Below are positions 1 to 7,798 of a stretch of 64,000 nt of DNA, piece by piece. The notes beneath the pieces were generated by a model that did no database searches, was not told the DNA's origin, and saw nothing but the letters and a program-made list of their open reading frames with translations. How positions within the stretch are numbered: position 1 is the stretch's first letter; the number at the start of each line of letters is the position of its first letter. The translations under genes were made by a program, and so were the position numbers. Source of the DNA: Pseudonocardia sp. (GTDB lineage: Bacteria; Actinomycetota; Actinomycetes; Mycobacteriales; Pseudonocardiaceae); assembly GCF_029263155.1 (NCBI RefSeq), contig NZ_JAJCYB010000022.1, forward strand, positions 1 through 64,000, in the 5' to 3' direction.

Positions 1-118
1 CGCCCACACCCCCGGCCCCACCCCGCCCCGGGCTATCATGGGCTGTGGGGCGGCGGCGGTGTCCGACAGGCCCCCAGCTGCCCTTGATCGCCGGGGTTCG
101 GTGCGGAAGGGGCGTGCG

Positions 119-907
119 GTGACCGACGCGACGCTGTCCACCGTGCGCAACGCCGCCCGGCTGCTCAAGGCGTTCCTCAGCCGGGAGGAGTCGCTCGGGG
201 TCTCCGAGCTGGCCCGACGGCTGGGGCTGGGCAAGTCCAACGTGCACCGGCTGCTCACCACGCTGGTGGCCGAGGGGCTCGTCGAGCAGGATCCGCGCTC
301 CGGCGGCTACCGGCTCGGGATCGTGATGTTCGAGCTCGGTGAGGCCGTCAAGGTGCATTTGGACCTGCACGCCGCCGCGGGCCCCGTGCTCGCGCACCTG
401 CGGGAGCAGACCGGGGAGTCCTCGCAGGTCGGCGTGCTCGACGGCGACGAGGTCGTCTACGTCGACCGGCTGGAGAGCGCCCACTCGCTGCGCCTGTTCA
501 CCGAGACCGGGCGACGGGTGCCGGCACACTGCACGTCGAGCGGGAAGGTGCTGCTGGCCCACGCCGAGGAGGCCGCCCGCGAGGCGTTCCTCGCCCGCCC
601 GCTGGACCGGCTCACCGCGCACACCGTCGTCGACCCCGCCGTGTTGCGCGACGAGCTGGCCACCGTACGCGCCCGCGGCTGGGCCGAGGCGATCAACGAG
701 CGGGAGATCGGCGTCGCGAGCCTGGCCGCCCCGATCCGCGACCTCCACGGCGACGTCGTGGCCGCCGTCAGCATCGGCGCGCCGGTGGCGCGGTTCGGCG
801 CGGTGCCACGGCGGAGGTTCGCGCGGGCGCTGGTGGAGGCCGGTGAAGCGGTGAGCCGGCGCCTGGGCTGGAACCCCGAACTGGCCACGAGGGCCCGCGA
901 GGCATGA
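119..907 (+). CDS. IclR-family transcriptional regulator (upstream of meta-pathway genes)
   Basis: A 262-aa regulator with the IclR layout. The N-terminal winged helix covers roughly residues 5-65 and includes LGVSELARRLGLGKSNVHRLL. The C-terminal ligand-binding domain contains the family hallmarks SSGKVLLA and AINEREIGVASLAAPI. I chose GTG at 119 over the upstream ATG at 38 because a GGAAGGGG-type ribosome site lies just before it and the extra 27 residues look like non-coding translation. A TATCAT -10-like box at 34-39 would give a short 5' leader. IclR proteins next to aromatic catabolic genes usually sense a pathway intermediate, so this one probably controls the hydratase/decarboxylase/tautomerase genes downstream. 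The ligand is not deducible. It is similar in design to the second IclR at 5370, and both share the VRNAARLLK segment. Confidence 0.9.
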   Translation: MTDATLSTVRNAARLLKAFLSREESLGVSELARRLGLGKSNVHRLLTTLVAEGLVEQDPRSGGYRLGIVMFELGEAVKVHLDLHAAAGPVLAHLREQTGESSQVGVLDGDEVVYVDRLESAHSLRLFTETGRRVPAHCTSSGKVLLAHAEEAAREAFLARPLDRLTAHTVVDPAVLRDELATVRARGWAEAINEREIGVASLAAPIRDLHGDVVAAVSIGAPVARFGAVPRRRFARALVEAGEAVSRRLGWNPELATRAREA

Positions 908-960
908 CCCACCCGTGCCACCCCGGCCACCCCCACCGCCCCGGCGCCTCCCGACCGCCA

Positions 961-979
961 CGTTCCGGCCAGCGGAACG
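961..979. promoter_or_regulatory. Inverted repeat, candidate IclR operator
   Basis: A perfect 7-5-7 inverted repeat, CGTTCCG-GCCAG-CGGAACG, lies between the IclR gene and the hydratase gene about 70 bases before the hydratase start. IclR-family sites are often of the form TTCCN..NGGAA. A further TTCCGG half-site occurs at about 1018-1023. Assignment to the adjacent regulator is inferred from position and symmetry. Confidence 0.45.
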
Positions 980-1046
980 GGGGTCGTGACCCACGGACCG
1001 CGGCCCGACACGATCAGTTCCGGACACCGACGACTGGGAGCACCAC

Positions 1047-1859
1047 ATGCCCGTGACCGACGCACCGGCGAAGGCCCGGGCGCTCTACGACGCCCGCCGC
1101 ACCCGCGTGCCGATCCCGCCCTTCACCGACGCCGACCCGGGACTCGGGATGGCCGACGGCTACGCCGTGCAACGCGAGCTGATCGCGCTGCTGCTCGCCG
1201 ACGGCGACCGCATCATCGGGCACAAGGTGGGGCTGACCAGCAAGCCGATGCAGAAGATGATCGGCGTCGACTCCCCCGACCACGGTCCGGTCCTCGCCTC
1301 CACCGTCTACCGCGACGGCGACACGATCCCGCTCGACCGCTTCATCCAGCCCAAGATCGAGGCCGAGATCGTGTTCGTCCTCGGTGAACGGCTGCAGGGC
1401 CCGGGCGTCACCGTCACCCAGGCCCATGCCGCGATCGCCGGCGCCGTCGCCGCGATGGAGATCGTCGACTCCCGCATCGTCGACTGGAAGATCAAGCTCG
1501 CGGACACGGTGGCCGACCTCGCCTCCAACGGGGCGATGGCCACCTCCAGCCGGATCGTGCCGCTCGACGGCATCGACAGCCGCCTGATCGGCATGACGCT
1601 GACCCGCAACGGCGAGCTGATCGACACCGGCGCCGGGGCGGCCGCGCTGGGCGACCCGGTGGCGGTCGTCGCGTGGCTGGCCAACGTCCTCGGCGAGAAC
1701 GGGGTCGCGCTCGAGGCGGGTCATCTGATCATGACGGGAGCGTTGCACGCCGCCGTCCCGATGACGCCGGGCGACGTCTTCCGCGCCGAGTTCGACCGGC
1801 TCGGCCCGATCACGGTGAGGGTGTCGGCCGGCGCAACCGGCACGGGGAGCGCAGCATGA
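1047..1859 (+). CDS. 2-keto-4-pentenoate hydratase (2-hydroxypenta-2,4-dienoate hydratase family)
   Basis: A 270-aa protein of the fumarylacetoacetase-like hydratase/decarboxylase superfamily. It carries the MhpD/DmpE-type signatures GHKVGLTSK, a QPKIEAEIVFVLG block holding the divalent-metal-binding acidic residues, and DTVADLASNG. The family adds water to 2-hydroxypenta-2,4-dienoate to give 4-hydroxy-2-oxovalerate in the lower catechol meta-cleavage pathway, in the cytoplasm. GGGAG precedes the ATG. Its stop overlaps the next gene's start (ATGA), so the two are translationally coupled, as hydratase and decarboxylase subunits that form a complex often are. No aldolase or acylating dehydrogenase follows, so the last steps must be encoded elsewhere. 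Confidence 0.87.
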   Translation: MPVTDAPAKARALYDARRTRVPIPPFTDADPGLGMADGYAVQRELIALLLADGDRIIGHKVGLTSKPMQKMIGVDSPDHGPVLASTVYRDGDTIPLDRFIQPKIEAEIVFVLGERLQGPGVTVTQAHAAIAGAVAAMEIVDSRIVDWKIKLADTVADLASNGAMATSSRIVPLDGIDSRLIGMTLTRNGELIDTGAGAAALGDPVAVVAWLANVLGENGVALEAGHLIMTGALHAAVPMTPGDVFRAEFDRLGPITVRVSAGATGTGSAA

Positions 1860-2602
1860 GCAGCCACGAGTACGCAGTCCAGTTGCAGAAGGCGGTCGCC
1901 GACCGCACCGCGATCGACGCCCTCGGCGTTCCCGACATCCCGGCCGCCTACGCCGTGCAGCGTGTCCTGCGCGACGCGGCCGGCCCGCTCGTCGGCTGGA
2001 AGCTCGGCGTCACCAGCCGCGCGAAGCAGGCCCAGGTCGGCGTGTCCAGCCCGGTCTTCGGGTTCCTGGCCGGGGCCAACGCGCTCGACATCGGGGAGCC
2101 ACTGGAGACCTCAGCGCTCATCCAGCCGCGCTGCGAGCCCGAGATCGTGTTCGTGCTCGGGCGCGACCTGGCCGGCCCGCACGTCACCGCGGCCGACGTG
2201 GTCTCGGCGTCGTCCGGGGTGGCGGTCGGCATCGAGGTCCTCGACTCCCGCTACCGCGACTACAAGTTCACGATGGCCGACGTCGTCGCTGACAACACCT
2301 CGGCGGGTCGCTTCGTCGTCGGCACGCCGGTGCCGACGGCCGGCATCGACCTGCGGCTGGTGGGCGTGGTGCTGGAGAAGAACGGCGAGCTGGTGGCCAC
2401 GGCGTCCGGGGCGGCGTCGCTGGGGCACCCGGCCGCCGCCGTCGCCTGGATGGTGCGCACGATGGCCGCCGACGGCGAGGGCCTGGTCGCCGGGGACGTG
2501 GTGCTCTCCGGCGGGCTGACCGCCGCGGTGCCCGTGGGGCCCGGCGACATGGTCGTCGCGTCGATCGACCGGCTCGGCACGCTCGAACTCGGCTGCCGCT
2601 GA
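1856..2602 (+). CDS. 4-oxalocrotonate decarboxylase (2-oxo-3-hexenedioate decarboxylase)
   Basis: A 248-aa paralogue of the preceding gene in the same hydratase/decarboxylase superfamily. It shows WKLGVTSRAKQ, QPRCEPEIVFVLGRDL and a DYKFTMADVVADNTSAGRF segment; the FKFT-ADVVADN-S block is typical of the DmpH/XylI decarboxylase branch rather than the hydratase branch. The reaction is Mg-dependent decarboxylation of 2-oxo-3-hexenedioate to the dienol that the upstream gene's product hydrates. The ATG at 1856 overlaps the hydratase stop. An open frame extends further upstream inside the hydratase gene, but it is only an out-of-frame shadow there. Assignment of the two paralogues to hydratase and decarboxylase is by motif resemblance. 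Confidence 0.83.
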   Translation: MSSHEYAVQLQKAVADRTAIDALGVPDIPAAYAVQRVLRDAAGPLVGWKLGVTSRAKQAQVGVSSPVFGFLAGANALDIGEPLETSALIQPRCEPEIVFVLGRDLAGPHVTAADVVSASSGVAVGIEVLDSRYRDYKFTMADVVADNTSAGRFVVGTPVPTAGIDLRLVGVVLEKNGELVATASGAASLGHPAAAVAWMVRTMAADGEGLVAGDVVLSGGLTAAVPVGPGDMVVASIDRLGTLELGCR

Positions 2603-2666
2603 ACCTCGTGGGTGCGCCGCGGTGCCCTGGCACCGCTGCGTACCCACGGCTCACGAAGGAGGGCAC

Positions 2667-2870
2667 ATGCCGCTCGTCCAGATCACCCTCGCGAAGGGCC
2701 GCACGCCGGAGGAGATCGCCGCGCTCGGGGAGGCGGTGACGGCCGCGGTGCACGAGTCCATCGGCGCGCCGCGGGAGAACGTGCGCGTCGTCCTGCGCGA
2801 GTGCGAGCCCGAGCACTGGTTCGTCGGCGGGGAGTCGCTCGCGCAGCTGCGCGCGTCCGGGCAGCGGTGA
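2667..2870 (+). CDS. 4-oxalocrotonate tautomerase family protein
   Basis: A 67-aa protein beginning Met-Pro-Leu-Val-Gln-Ile. After removal of Met, the N-terminal Pro is the catalytic general base of the tautomerase superfamily. Length and pattern (ITLAKGRTPEEIAALGEAVTAA, then a variable basic tail) fit a single-domain 4-oxalocrotonate tautomerase that works as an oligomer. It would isomerise 2-hydroxymuconate to 2-oxo-3-hexenedioate, the substrate of the decarboxylase encoded just upstream. A strong GAAGGAGGG ribosome site fixes the ATG at 2667 rather than an upstream in-frame ATG at 2622. Third gene of the meta-pathway run. Confidence 0.87.
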   Translation: MPLVQITLAKGRTPEEIAALGEAVTAAVHESIGAPRENVRVVLRECEPEHWFVGGESLAQLRASGQR

Positions 2871-2880
2871 CGGGCCGGGG

Positions 2881-3264
2881 ATGACGCTCGTGGCGCTGGG
2901 CGCCGCGGACGGCCGCGACGCCTGGGTCGTCGAGTCCGACGACGGGCGCCGCTTCGCGGTGTTCGCCGTCGGCGACGGGCCGGGGGCCGGGGGCCTCCGC
3001 GTCACCGACGCGGTCTGCCCACACAACCAGGGCCCGCTGGAACAGGGCTGGCTGCGCGAGGGCCGGGCGGTCGTGTGCCCGTGGCACTGGTACCGCTTCG
3101 ACCTCGACACCGGCGAGTGCACGACGGCCCCGCAGCACCGCCTGGGCACCTACCCCGTCGTCGAGCACGGCGGCGAGTGGTTCGCCGACGTGGGTGAGCC
3201 GCCACCCGAGATGTCCTGGTCACAGCGGCTCCGCGCACTGGCCCGACCGGAGGACGGACGCTGA
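2881..3264 (+). CDS. Rieske [2Fe-2S] ferredoxin-like protein
   Basis: A 127-aa single Rieske domain with the cluster ligands visible as CPHN (Cys46, His48) and CPWHW (Cys66, His69), spaced as in NirD/BphF-type ferredoxins. It starts 10 bases after the tautomerase stop, so it is probably the last gene of the catabolic operon. A plausible role is electron donor to a ring-hydroxylating oxygenase, for example the Rieske oxygenase at 4023-5276 transcribed from the other side; that partnership is inference. No ferredoxin reductase is present in the window. The last 25 residues (SWSQRLRALARPEDGR and before) are an extra tail outside the domain. Confidence 0.85.
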   Translation: MTLVALGAADGRDAWVVESDDGRRFAVFAVGDGPGAGGLRVTDAVCPHNQGPLEQGWLREGRAVVCPWHWYRFDLDTGECTTAPQHRLGTYPVVEHGGEWFADVGEPPPEMSWSQRLRALARPEDGR

Positions 3265-3373
3265 CGCGGCCGTCGGCTCGACGGGCCACCACCCGCCGGT
3301 GCGCAGTCGGCCGGTCCGCGTGGGAGCGACGGCAGGTGACCGTGTCGAACGGTGCCCGTCGTCGCCGGCAGAC

Positions 3374-3712
3374 TCACCGCCGCTGGCTGACGACCGCCCC
3401 GACGATCGCGCCCAGCACCAGCGGGACGTCGCCCAGCAGGATCACCAGCCCGATCGCGCCACCGGCCAGGGCGCCGACGAACGGCAGCTCGAACAGCGTC
3501 CCGACGCCCACGATCAGCAGTGCGAGGAGCACCGCCGGCATCAGCGAGGCGAGGACCGCCCGTCCGATCGTGCCGGCGAACCAGCCACCGACCAGGCCCG
3601 CGACGACCGGGCCGAGGATCGGCAGCCAGAACAGCAGGATCGACAGGCCCACCATCCACAGCGTGGCCTTGATGAACGACGCGCGCGGTTCGGTGGTTCT
3701 GCGCATGGTCAT
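3374..3712 (-). CDS. Small hydrophobic membrane protein
   Basis: A 112-aa protein, almost entirely hydrophobic, with about three to four membrane segments rich in Gly, Ala, Leu and Val. The glycine-rich helices (LGPVVAGLVGGWFAGTIG; VGALAGGAIGLVILLGDVPLVLGAIVGAVV) are typical of small actinobacterial membrane proteins of unknown function. I chose the ATG at 3712 because GAGGGGG lies about 8 bases upstream; a second ATG six bases later is possible. It stands alone between convergent catabolic genes, and no function is assigned. Confidence 0.6.
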   Translation of the reverse strand: MTMRRTTEPRASFIKATLWMVGLSILLFWLPILGPVVAGLVGGWFAGTIGRAVLASLMPAVLLALLIVGVGTLFELPFVGALAGGAIGLVILLGDVPLVLGAIVGAVVSQRR

Positions 3713-3807
3713 GCCGGGCCCCCTCGCCGTTGTGTGCCGTCGATCGTTGCACCGCCGTGGTGATCCCGCAGCCCGGTGGTCGACGGGCGAGGTGCTCGGG
3801 TCGCCGG

Positions 3808-4026
3808 TCAGTGCTCCGGCTCGTGCCCCGTCGCCACCGTCCCGGTCGGCGTGATCTCCCCGGTCCATCCGCAGCCCGTGCAGGAGCAGTAGAAGCGCCG
3901 CTCGTCGGCCTCCCAGAACTCCGTGGCGATCCCCAGCCCGCCCGCGCACTGCGGGCAGAACCGGGGGGCGTCGCGGCGGTGCGCGGCGGCGTCGGCCGAG
4001 AAGCGCCGGTCGACCGGAGCGGTCAC
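3808..4026 (-). CDS. Small zinc-ribbon-like protein coupled to the Rieske oxygenase
   Basis: A 72-aa protein with two cysteine knuckles, FCPQC and YCSCTGCGW, about 25 residues apart, the layout of a small zinc ribbon. Its GTG start overlaps the oxygenase stop (GTGA), so it is translationally coupled to the oxygenase and is probably stoichiometric with it. No electron-transfer motif (Rieske, or plant-type ferredoxin CX4CX2C) is present, so it is not an obvious reductase or ferredoxin. It could be a rubredoxin-like redox partner or an assembly factor, but the knuckles do not fit rubredoxin well. Function unknown. Confidence 0.65.
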   Translation of the reverse strand: MTAPVDRRFSADAAAHRRDAPRFCPQCAGGLGIATEFWEADERRFYCSCTGCGWTGEITPTGTVATGHEPEH

Positions 4027-5276
4027 CCCTTCTCCGCCGCGATCTTGTCCGCCGCCGAGATGTGGATCTTCTTGATCGTGTCGAGCATCGGCGAGAAACG
4101 GGTGGAGCCCATGTCGCAGAAGTCGAGTGCGAACTGCGCGCCGCCGGCGTGGAACTTGTCCTTCTCGCACGGCAGGTCGATCCGCTCGTGCTGCTCGCGG
4201 ATCGTGCCCAGCGGGTCCTCGCCGCGGGCCACCAGGTCCATCTGCTCGCGGAACATCTTGCGCAGCATCGCCACGCCGATGTCGCTGCGCCCCAGGTGCT
4301 CGGTGGTGCGGTCGGTGATCGCACCCTGCGTGCACCAGGCCATCATGTCCTGGCCCTCGACGTAGTTGGTGACGTGCCGCCCGGCCTTGTCGAACACCGG
4401 CACCTCGTAGTCGGGGATCTGCGGCTGCTCCACGTGCTCGTAGCCGTCGGGGCTGTGCACCGTGTAGAGCATGAACCGCGTGGTCGTGCGGTTGATCGGG
4501 ACCCGGATCTGCATCTGGTGGACGCCGCCTCCGCCCACCCGCATGTTGTACGGGAACACCAGCGGGTGGCCGACCTTCCAGTCGTCGTTCTCCTCGGTGG
4601 CGCCCTTGAGCACGCGGCGCTTGATGATCCCCCACTCGAACGGGGTGAACCCGATCTTCACGTGCTCCTTGCCGAACGAGGCCGGTGCGGTGAAGCCCTC
4701 GTGGCGGCCGACGAACTCGAAGTAGCGCCCGTGCAGGAACTCGACGTGGTGCGGGTCGACGGCGTTCTCCATGATCTGCACGTAGTTGCAGGGCAGGTCG
4801 GCCCAGCCGATGTCACGGAAGCCCTCCATCACGTAGGTGTCGAAGCGTGGGAGCTCGGGCGCCGGGGACGGTCCGACGTAGGCCCAGACCAGCCCGCCCA
4901 TCTCCTCGACCTGACCGGCCTGGGCCCGCACGCGGTCCTGGAACTGCGTGTTGTCGCGCTCGGCGGGCTGCTCGGTGCACGCGCCGGTCGTGTCGAACAC
5001 CCAGCCGTGGTAGGGGCAGCGGATGCCGTCGGCCTCCACCACGCCGTAGGCCAGCGACGCCTTCCGGTGCGGGCACGCCTCGGGCACGATCCCGTAGCGC
5101 CCCGACGGCGACTTCCACAGCGCGAAGAAGTCGCCGAGCAGCTCCACCCGCTTGACGGGGAACTCCTCGAGCTCACGGGTGAACGCCACGGGGTACCAGT
5201 AGCGCCGCAGCACCTCCCCCATCGGCGTCCCGGCCTCGACCTGGGTCAGCTGCTCGTTCTGCTCGGCGGTCAGCAT
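4023..5276 (-). CDS. Rieske aromatic ring-hydroxylating oxygenase, alpha subunit
   Basis: A 417-aa oxygenase. The N-terminal Rieske domain has CPHRK (Cys68, His70) and CPYHGW (Cys87, His90). The C-terminal catalytic domain has the mononuclear-iron signature NAVDPHHVEFLH at about 171-182. Length and motif spacing match the single-component-oxygenase (phthalate dioxygenase/LigXa/VanA-like) group, which uses O2 and electrons from a partner reductase to hydroxylate or demethylate aromatic acids. The start is ATG 5276 with GGGAG upstream. A TTGTCC / 17 bp / TACCGT pair in the intergenic region is a plausible promoter. It is divergent from an IclR gene, the usual arrangement for substrate-induced control. 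The actual substrate cannot be read from sequence. Confidence 0.87.
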   Translation of the reverse strand: MLTAEQNEQLTQVEAGTPMGEVLRRYWYPVAFTRELEEFPVKRVELLGDFFALWKSPSGRYGIVPEACPHRKASLAYGVVEADGIRCPYHGWVFDTTGACTEQPAERDNTQFQDRVRAQAGQVEEMGGLVWAYVGPSPAPELPRFDTYVMEGFRDIGWADLPCNYVQIMENAVDPHHVEFLHGRYFEFVGRHEGFTAPASFGKEHVKIGFTPFEWGIIKRRVLKGATEENDDWKVGHPLVFPYNMRVGGGGVHQMQIRVPINRTTTRFMLYTVHSPDGYEHVEQPQIPDYEVPVFDKAGRHVTNYVEGQDMMAWCTQGAITDRTTEHLGRSDIGVAMLRKMFREQMDLVARGEDPLGTIREQHERIDLPCEKDKFHAGGAQFALDFCDMGSTRFSPMLDTIKKIHISAADKIAAEKG

Positions 5277-5360
5277 GTGATCTCCCGGTTGTGGTGGTAC
5301 GCCCGCCTGAGGGCATCGCAGACCAGACGGTAGGTAGCCATCGGGGCCCGGACAAGGGAT

Positions 5361-5381
5361 CCTTCCCGCATGGAGGGAAGG
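5361..5381. promoter_or_regulatory. Inverted repeat spanning the IclR start codon
   Basis: A perfect inverted repeat CCTTCCC-GCATGGA-GGGAAGG whose loop contains the ATG of the IclR gene at 5370. It has the TTCC..GGAA character of IclR-type operators and would allow autorepression, or an RNA hairpin at the start codon. The role is inferred only. Confidence 0.4.
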
Positions 5382-6176
5382 CCGTCCTGGGAGCTGACGT
5401 CGGTGCGCAACGCGGCCCGGTTGCTCAAGGAGTTCTCCCGCACCGACCGCGAGCTCGGGGTCTCCGAGCTGGCCCGGCGCCTGGACCTGGCCACGTCCAC
5501 GGTCCACCGCCTGCTCGCCACCCTCGCCGCCGAGCGGCTGCTGGAGCGCGCGCCGGGCGGCTACCGGCTCGGGCTCGCGGCGTTCGACCTGGGCGCCAAC
5601 GTGTCCTCACACCTCGACCTGCACGAGGCGGCGATGCCGGTGATGGCCACGCTGCGGCACTCCACCGGCGAGACCGTCCAGCTCGCCGTCCTCGACGGGC
5701 TGGAGTCGGTGTACATCGACCGGCTGGAGAGCCCGCACACCGTGCGTATCTTCGCCCGGGCGGGCACGCGCCTGCCCGCCACGACGACCAGCACCGGCAA
5801 GGCGCTGCTGGCGGCGCTGGCCCCCGACGAGCTGGACCTGCGCCTGGCGCACTGGGTGCCACGTCGGCACACCCCGTTCAGCATCGTCGACGAGGGGCTC
5901 CTGCGCGCGCGGCTGCAGGAGATCGCCGCGCGCGGGTGGGCGGAGAACCGGGAGGAGAGCCGGGTGGGGGTGGTGTCGGTCGGCGCGCCGGTGCACGGCC
6001 CGGACGGCGCGGTGATCGCGGCGCTGTCGGTGGCGGCCCCCACCGACCGGGCCGGGGCGGCGCCGCTGCGCCGCATCCGCGCGGCCGTGGTGGAGGCCGC
6101 GGAGGTGGTCGGCCGCCGGCTCGGCGCCCCGCCCCGCCCGCGACCCCCACGACCCCGACGACCCGATGCGTCGTGA
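5370..6176 (+). CDS. IclR-family transcriptional regulator (divergent from Rieske oxygenase)
   Basis: A 268-aa IclR regulator. The winged helix at residues 10-70 includes LGVSELARRLDLATSTVHRLL. The effector domain contains TSTGKALLAAL and a REESRVGVVSVGAPV block. It is divergent from the oxygenase with 93 bases between, so it very likely controls that gene and perhaps itself. The first codons overlap a perfect inverted repeat, and no good ribosome site precedes the ATG; a GTG about 30 bases downstream would remove part of the N-terminal arm. The C-terminus ends in a Pro/Arg-rich tail unlike the other IclR protein here. Confidence 0.88.
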   Translation: MEGRPSWELTSVRNAARLLKEFSRTDRELGVSELARRLDLATSTVHRLLATLAAERLLERAPGGYRLGLAAFDLGANVSSHLDLHEAAMPVMATLRHSTGETVQLAVLDGLESVYIDRLESPHTVRIFARAGTRLPATTTSTGKALLAALAPDELDLRLAHWVPRRHTPFSIVDEGLLRARLQEIAARGWAENREESRVGVVSVGAPVHGPDGAVIAALSVAAPTDRAGAAPLRRIRAAVVEAAEVVGRRLGAPPRPRPPRPRRPDAS

Positions 6177-6245
6177 CGTCCGTCGGCCGTCCGTGTTCGC
6201 CCGGGCGCGCCCGCGTGGCGGCAGCACGGCGCGGCGGCGGCACCC

Positions 6246-6251
6246 TACGCT
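6246..6251 (+). promoter_or_regulatory. -10 box for leaderless CapA-like gene
   Basis: TACGCT lies exactly 7 bases before the ATG at 6259, and no Shine-Dalgarno sequence is visible. This spacing places transcription start at or next to the ATG, the arrangement of actinobacterial leaderless genes. Confidence 0.5.
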
Positions 6252-6258
6252 GCACCGA

Positions 6259-7341
6259 ATGGGGTGGCGATATGGCGAGGGTCTCGGGAATCGCGAGCAG
6301 CGGGGCCGGCGACTCCTCCGGGTGCGCAGCGGGGGTTCGGTCGTCGTGTTCGGCGTCGTCGCCCTGCTCGCCGGATGCGCGGCGCCCGCGGCGGAGGTCG
6401 CCGACCCGCCGCCCGCCGCCACGACCGCGCGCACCGCCGTCCCGACGGAGCCGGAGCGACCGGAACGTCGGCGGATCGTCGTGCACGGCACCGGCGACGT
6501 GAACCTCGACCCGGACTACATCCCCGCGCTCCGGTCGGAGGGCTACGACCACGCCTGGTCGGGGCTCGAGGGCCTGTTCGCGGGCGACGACCTGACCGTG
6601 ATCAACCTGGAGTGCCCGGTCTCCTACGGCGGCACCCTCGTGCCCAAGCAGTTCAACTTCCGCTGCGACCCGGCCGCGCTGCCGGCAGCCCGCGAGGCGG
6701 GGGTCGAGGTGGCCAACTTCGCCAACAACCACAGCCGCGACTACGGCGAGGTCGCCCTGCTCGACTCCATCGAGCAGGCCCGCGGCGCCGGGATCGAACC
6801 GGTCGGGATCGGAGCCGACGTCGAGGAGGCCAACCGGCCGGCGATCCTGGAGGCCGGCGGGTGGCGGATCGCGGTGCTCGGCTTCGGGGGCGTGGTGCCC
6901 GCCGCCGACTGGCTGGCCACGGACTCCCGCCCCGGCATGTCCAGCGGCGACGACATCGACTCGATGACCGCCGCGGTGCGCGCCGCCGCCGAGCAGGCCG
7001 ACCTGGTGTTCGTCTCCATCCACTGGGGTGCGGAGCTGGAGACCGAGCCGCAGGCCGTCGACGTCGAGCGTGCCGAGGCGATGATCGACGCCGGGGCCGA
7101 CGGCATCTTCGGCCACCACGCCCACCGCCTGCAGCCCCTCGGCGAGCACGCGGGCCGGCCGATCGCGTGGGGCCTGGGCAACTTCGTGTGGCCGAACTTC
7201 TCCGCCGCGGGCTCCCGGACGGCGGTGGCGCAGTTCGTCGTGGAGCCCGACGGCTCAGTCAGCGGCTGCCTGCTCCCCGCGCAGATCGTCTCCCCCGGAC
7301 ATCCGGAGCTGACCGGCGCCCGGGACTGTGCAACGCTGTAA
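6259..7341 (+). CDS. CapA/PgsA-like metallophosphatase-fold lipoprotein
   Basis: A 360-aa protein with a signal peptide ending in the lipobox LLAGC (Cys about 33), so it should be a membrane-anchored lipoprotein. The mature part is the CapA domain of the calcineurin-like metallophosphatase superfamily: GTGDVNLD, then ANNHSRDYG, FVSIHWGAE, and a GHHAHRLQP plus WGLGNFVW ending, which supply the Asp/Asn/His metal ligands. Family members act in poly-gamma-glutamate or other surface polymer synthesis or release, but no capBC partners are nearby, so the exact role is open. The ATG at 6259 is supported by a leaderless-type TACGCT box; the open frame runs further upstream without motif support. Confidence 0.82.
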   Translation: MGWRYGEGLGNREQRGRRLLRVRSGGSVVVFGVVALLAGCAAPAAEVADPPPAATTARTAVPTEPERPERRRIVVHGTGDVNLDPDYIPALRSEGYDHAWSGLEGLFAGDDLTVINLECPVSYGGTLVPKQFNFRCDPAALPAAREAGVEVANFANNHSRDYGEVALLDSIEQARGAGIEPVGIGADVEEANRPAILEAGGWRIAVLGFGGVVPAADWLATDSRPGMSSGDDIDSMTAAVRAAAEQADLVFVSIHWGAELETEPQAVDVERAEAMIDAGADGIFGHHAHRLQPLGEHAGRPIAWGLGNFVWPNFSAAGSRTAVAQFVVEPDGSVSGCLLPAQIVSPGHPELTGARDCATL

Positions 7342-7343
7342 GC

Positions 7344-7754
7344 ATGAAGCTCCCGGAGAGCGCACGCGCTCTCGTCGAGTCCGGATGTCTCGCGCACTGC
7401 GTCACGCTCAACCCCGACGGCAGCCCCCAGGTCAGCGCCGTGTGGGTCGGCCTGGACGGCGACGAGATCGTCATGGCCCACCTCGGCAACCACCGCAAGG
7501 TCCGCAACCTGCGCCGGGACCCGCGCATCGCGTTCTCCCTCGCCGGGCCCGCCGCCAACCCGATCGGCATGCAGGACAACCTGGTGATCCACGGGACGGC
7601 CACCGTCACCGAGGGCGGCGCCCCGGAGCTGCTGCGGCGCCTGGGCACCGTCTACACGGGGGGCGAGTTCCCGCTGCCCGCCGACCCGCCACCCGGCTAC
7701 GTCGTGCGGGTGCGGGTGGACCGCGTCGGCGGCACCGGACCCTGGAACGCCTGA
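7344..7754 (+). CDS. PPOX-class F420-dependent oxidoreductase (pyridoxamine-5-phosphate-oxidase fold)
   Basis: A 136-aa split-barrel flavin/F420-binding protein. The order of features (GCLAHCVTLNPDGSPQVSAVWV near residues 14-35, then GNHRKVRNLRRDPRIAFSL, then the HGTATVTEGG strand) matches the TIGR03618-like actinobacterial PPOX group, in which members reduce or oxidise small organic substrates with F420H2 or flavin. Only 2 bases separate it from the CapA-like stop, and no ribosome site of its own is visible, so it may be translated by coupling. Substrate unknown. Confidence 0.8.
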   Translation: MKLPESARALVESGCLAHCVTLNPDGSPQVSAVWVGLDGDEIVMAHLGNHRKVRNLRRDPRIAFSLAGPAANPIGMQDNLVIHGTATVTEGGAPELLRRLGTVYTGGEFPLPADPPPGYVVRVRVDRVGGTGPWNA

Positions 7755-7785
7755 CCACCCCGTCGACCGGCCGGCCCGCTGCTCC

Positions 7786-7791
7786 TAGCAT
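7786..7791 (+). promoter_or_regulatory. -10 box for leaderless AAC(3)-family gene
   Basis: TAGCAT lies 7 bases before the GTG at 7799, with no ribosome site. Together they are a clear leaderless start, and this decides the start codon of the acetyltransferase gene. Confidence 0.5.
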
Positions 7792-7798
7792 CTCGACC

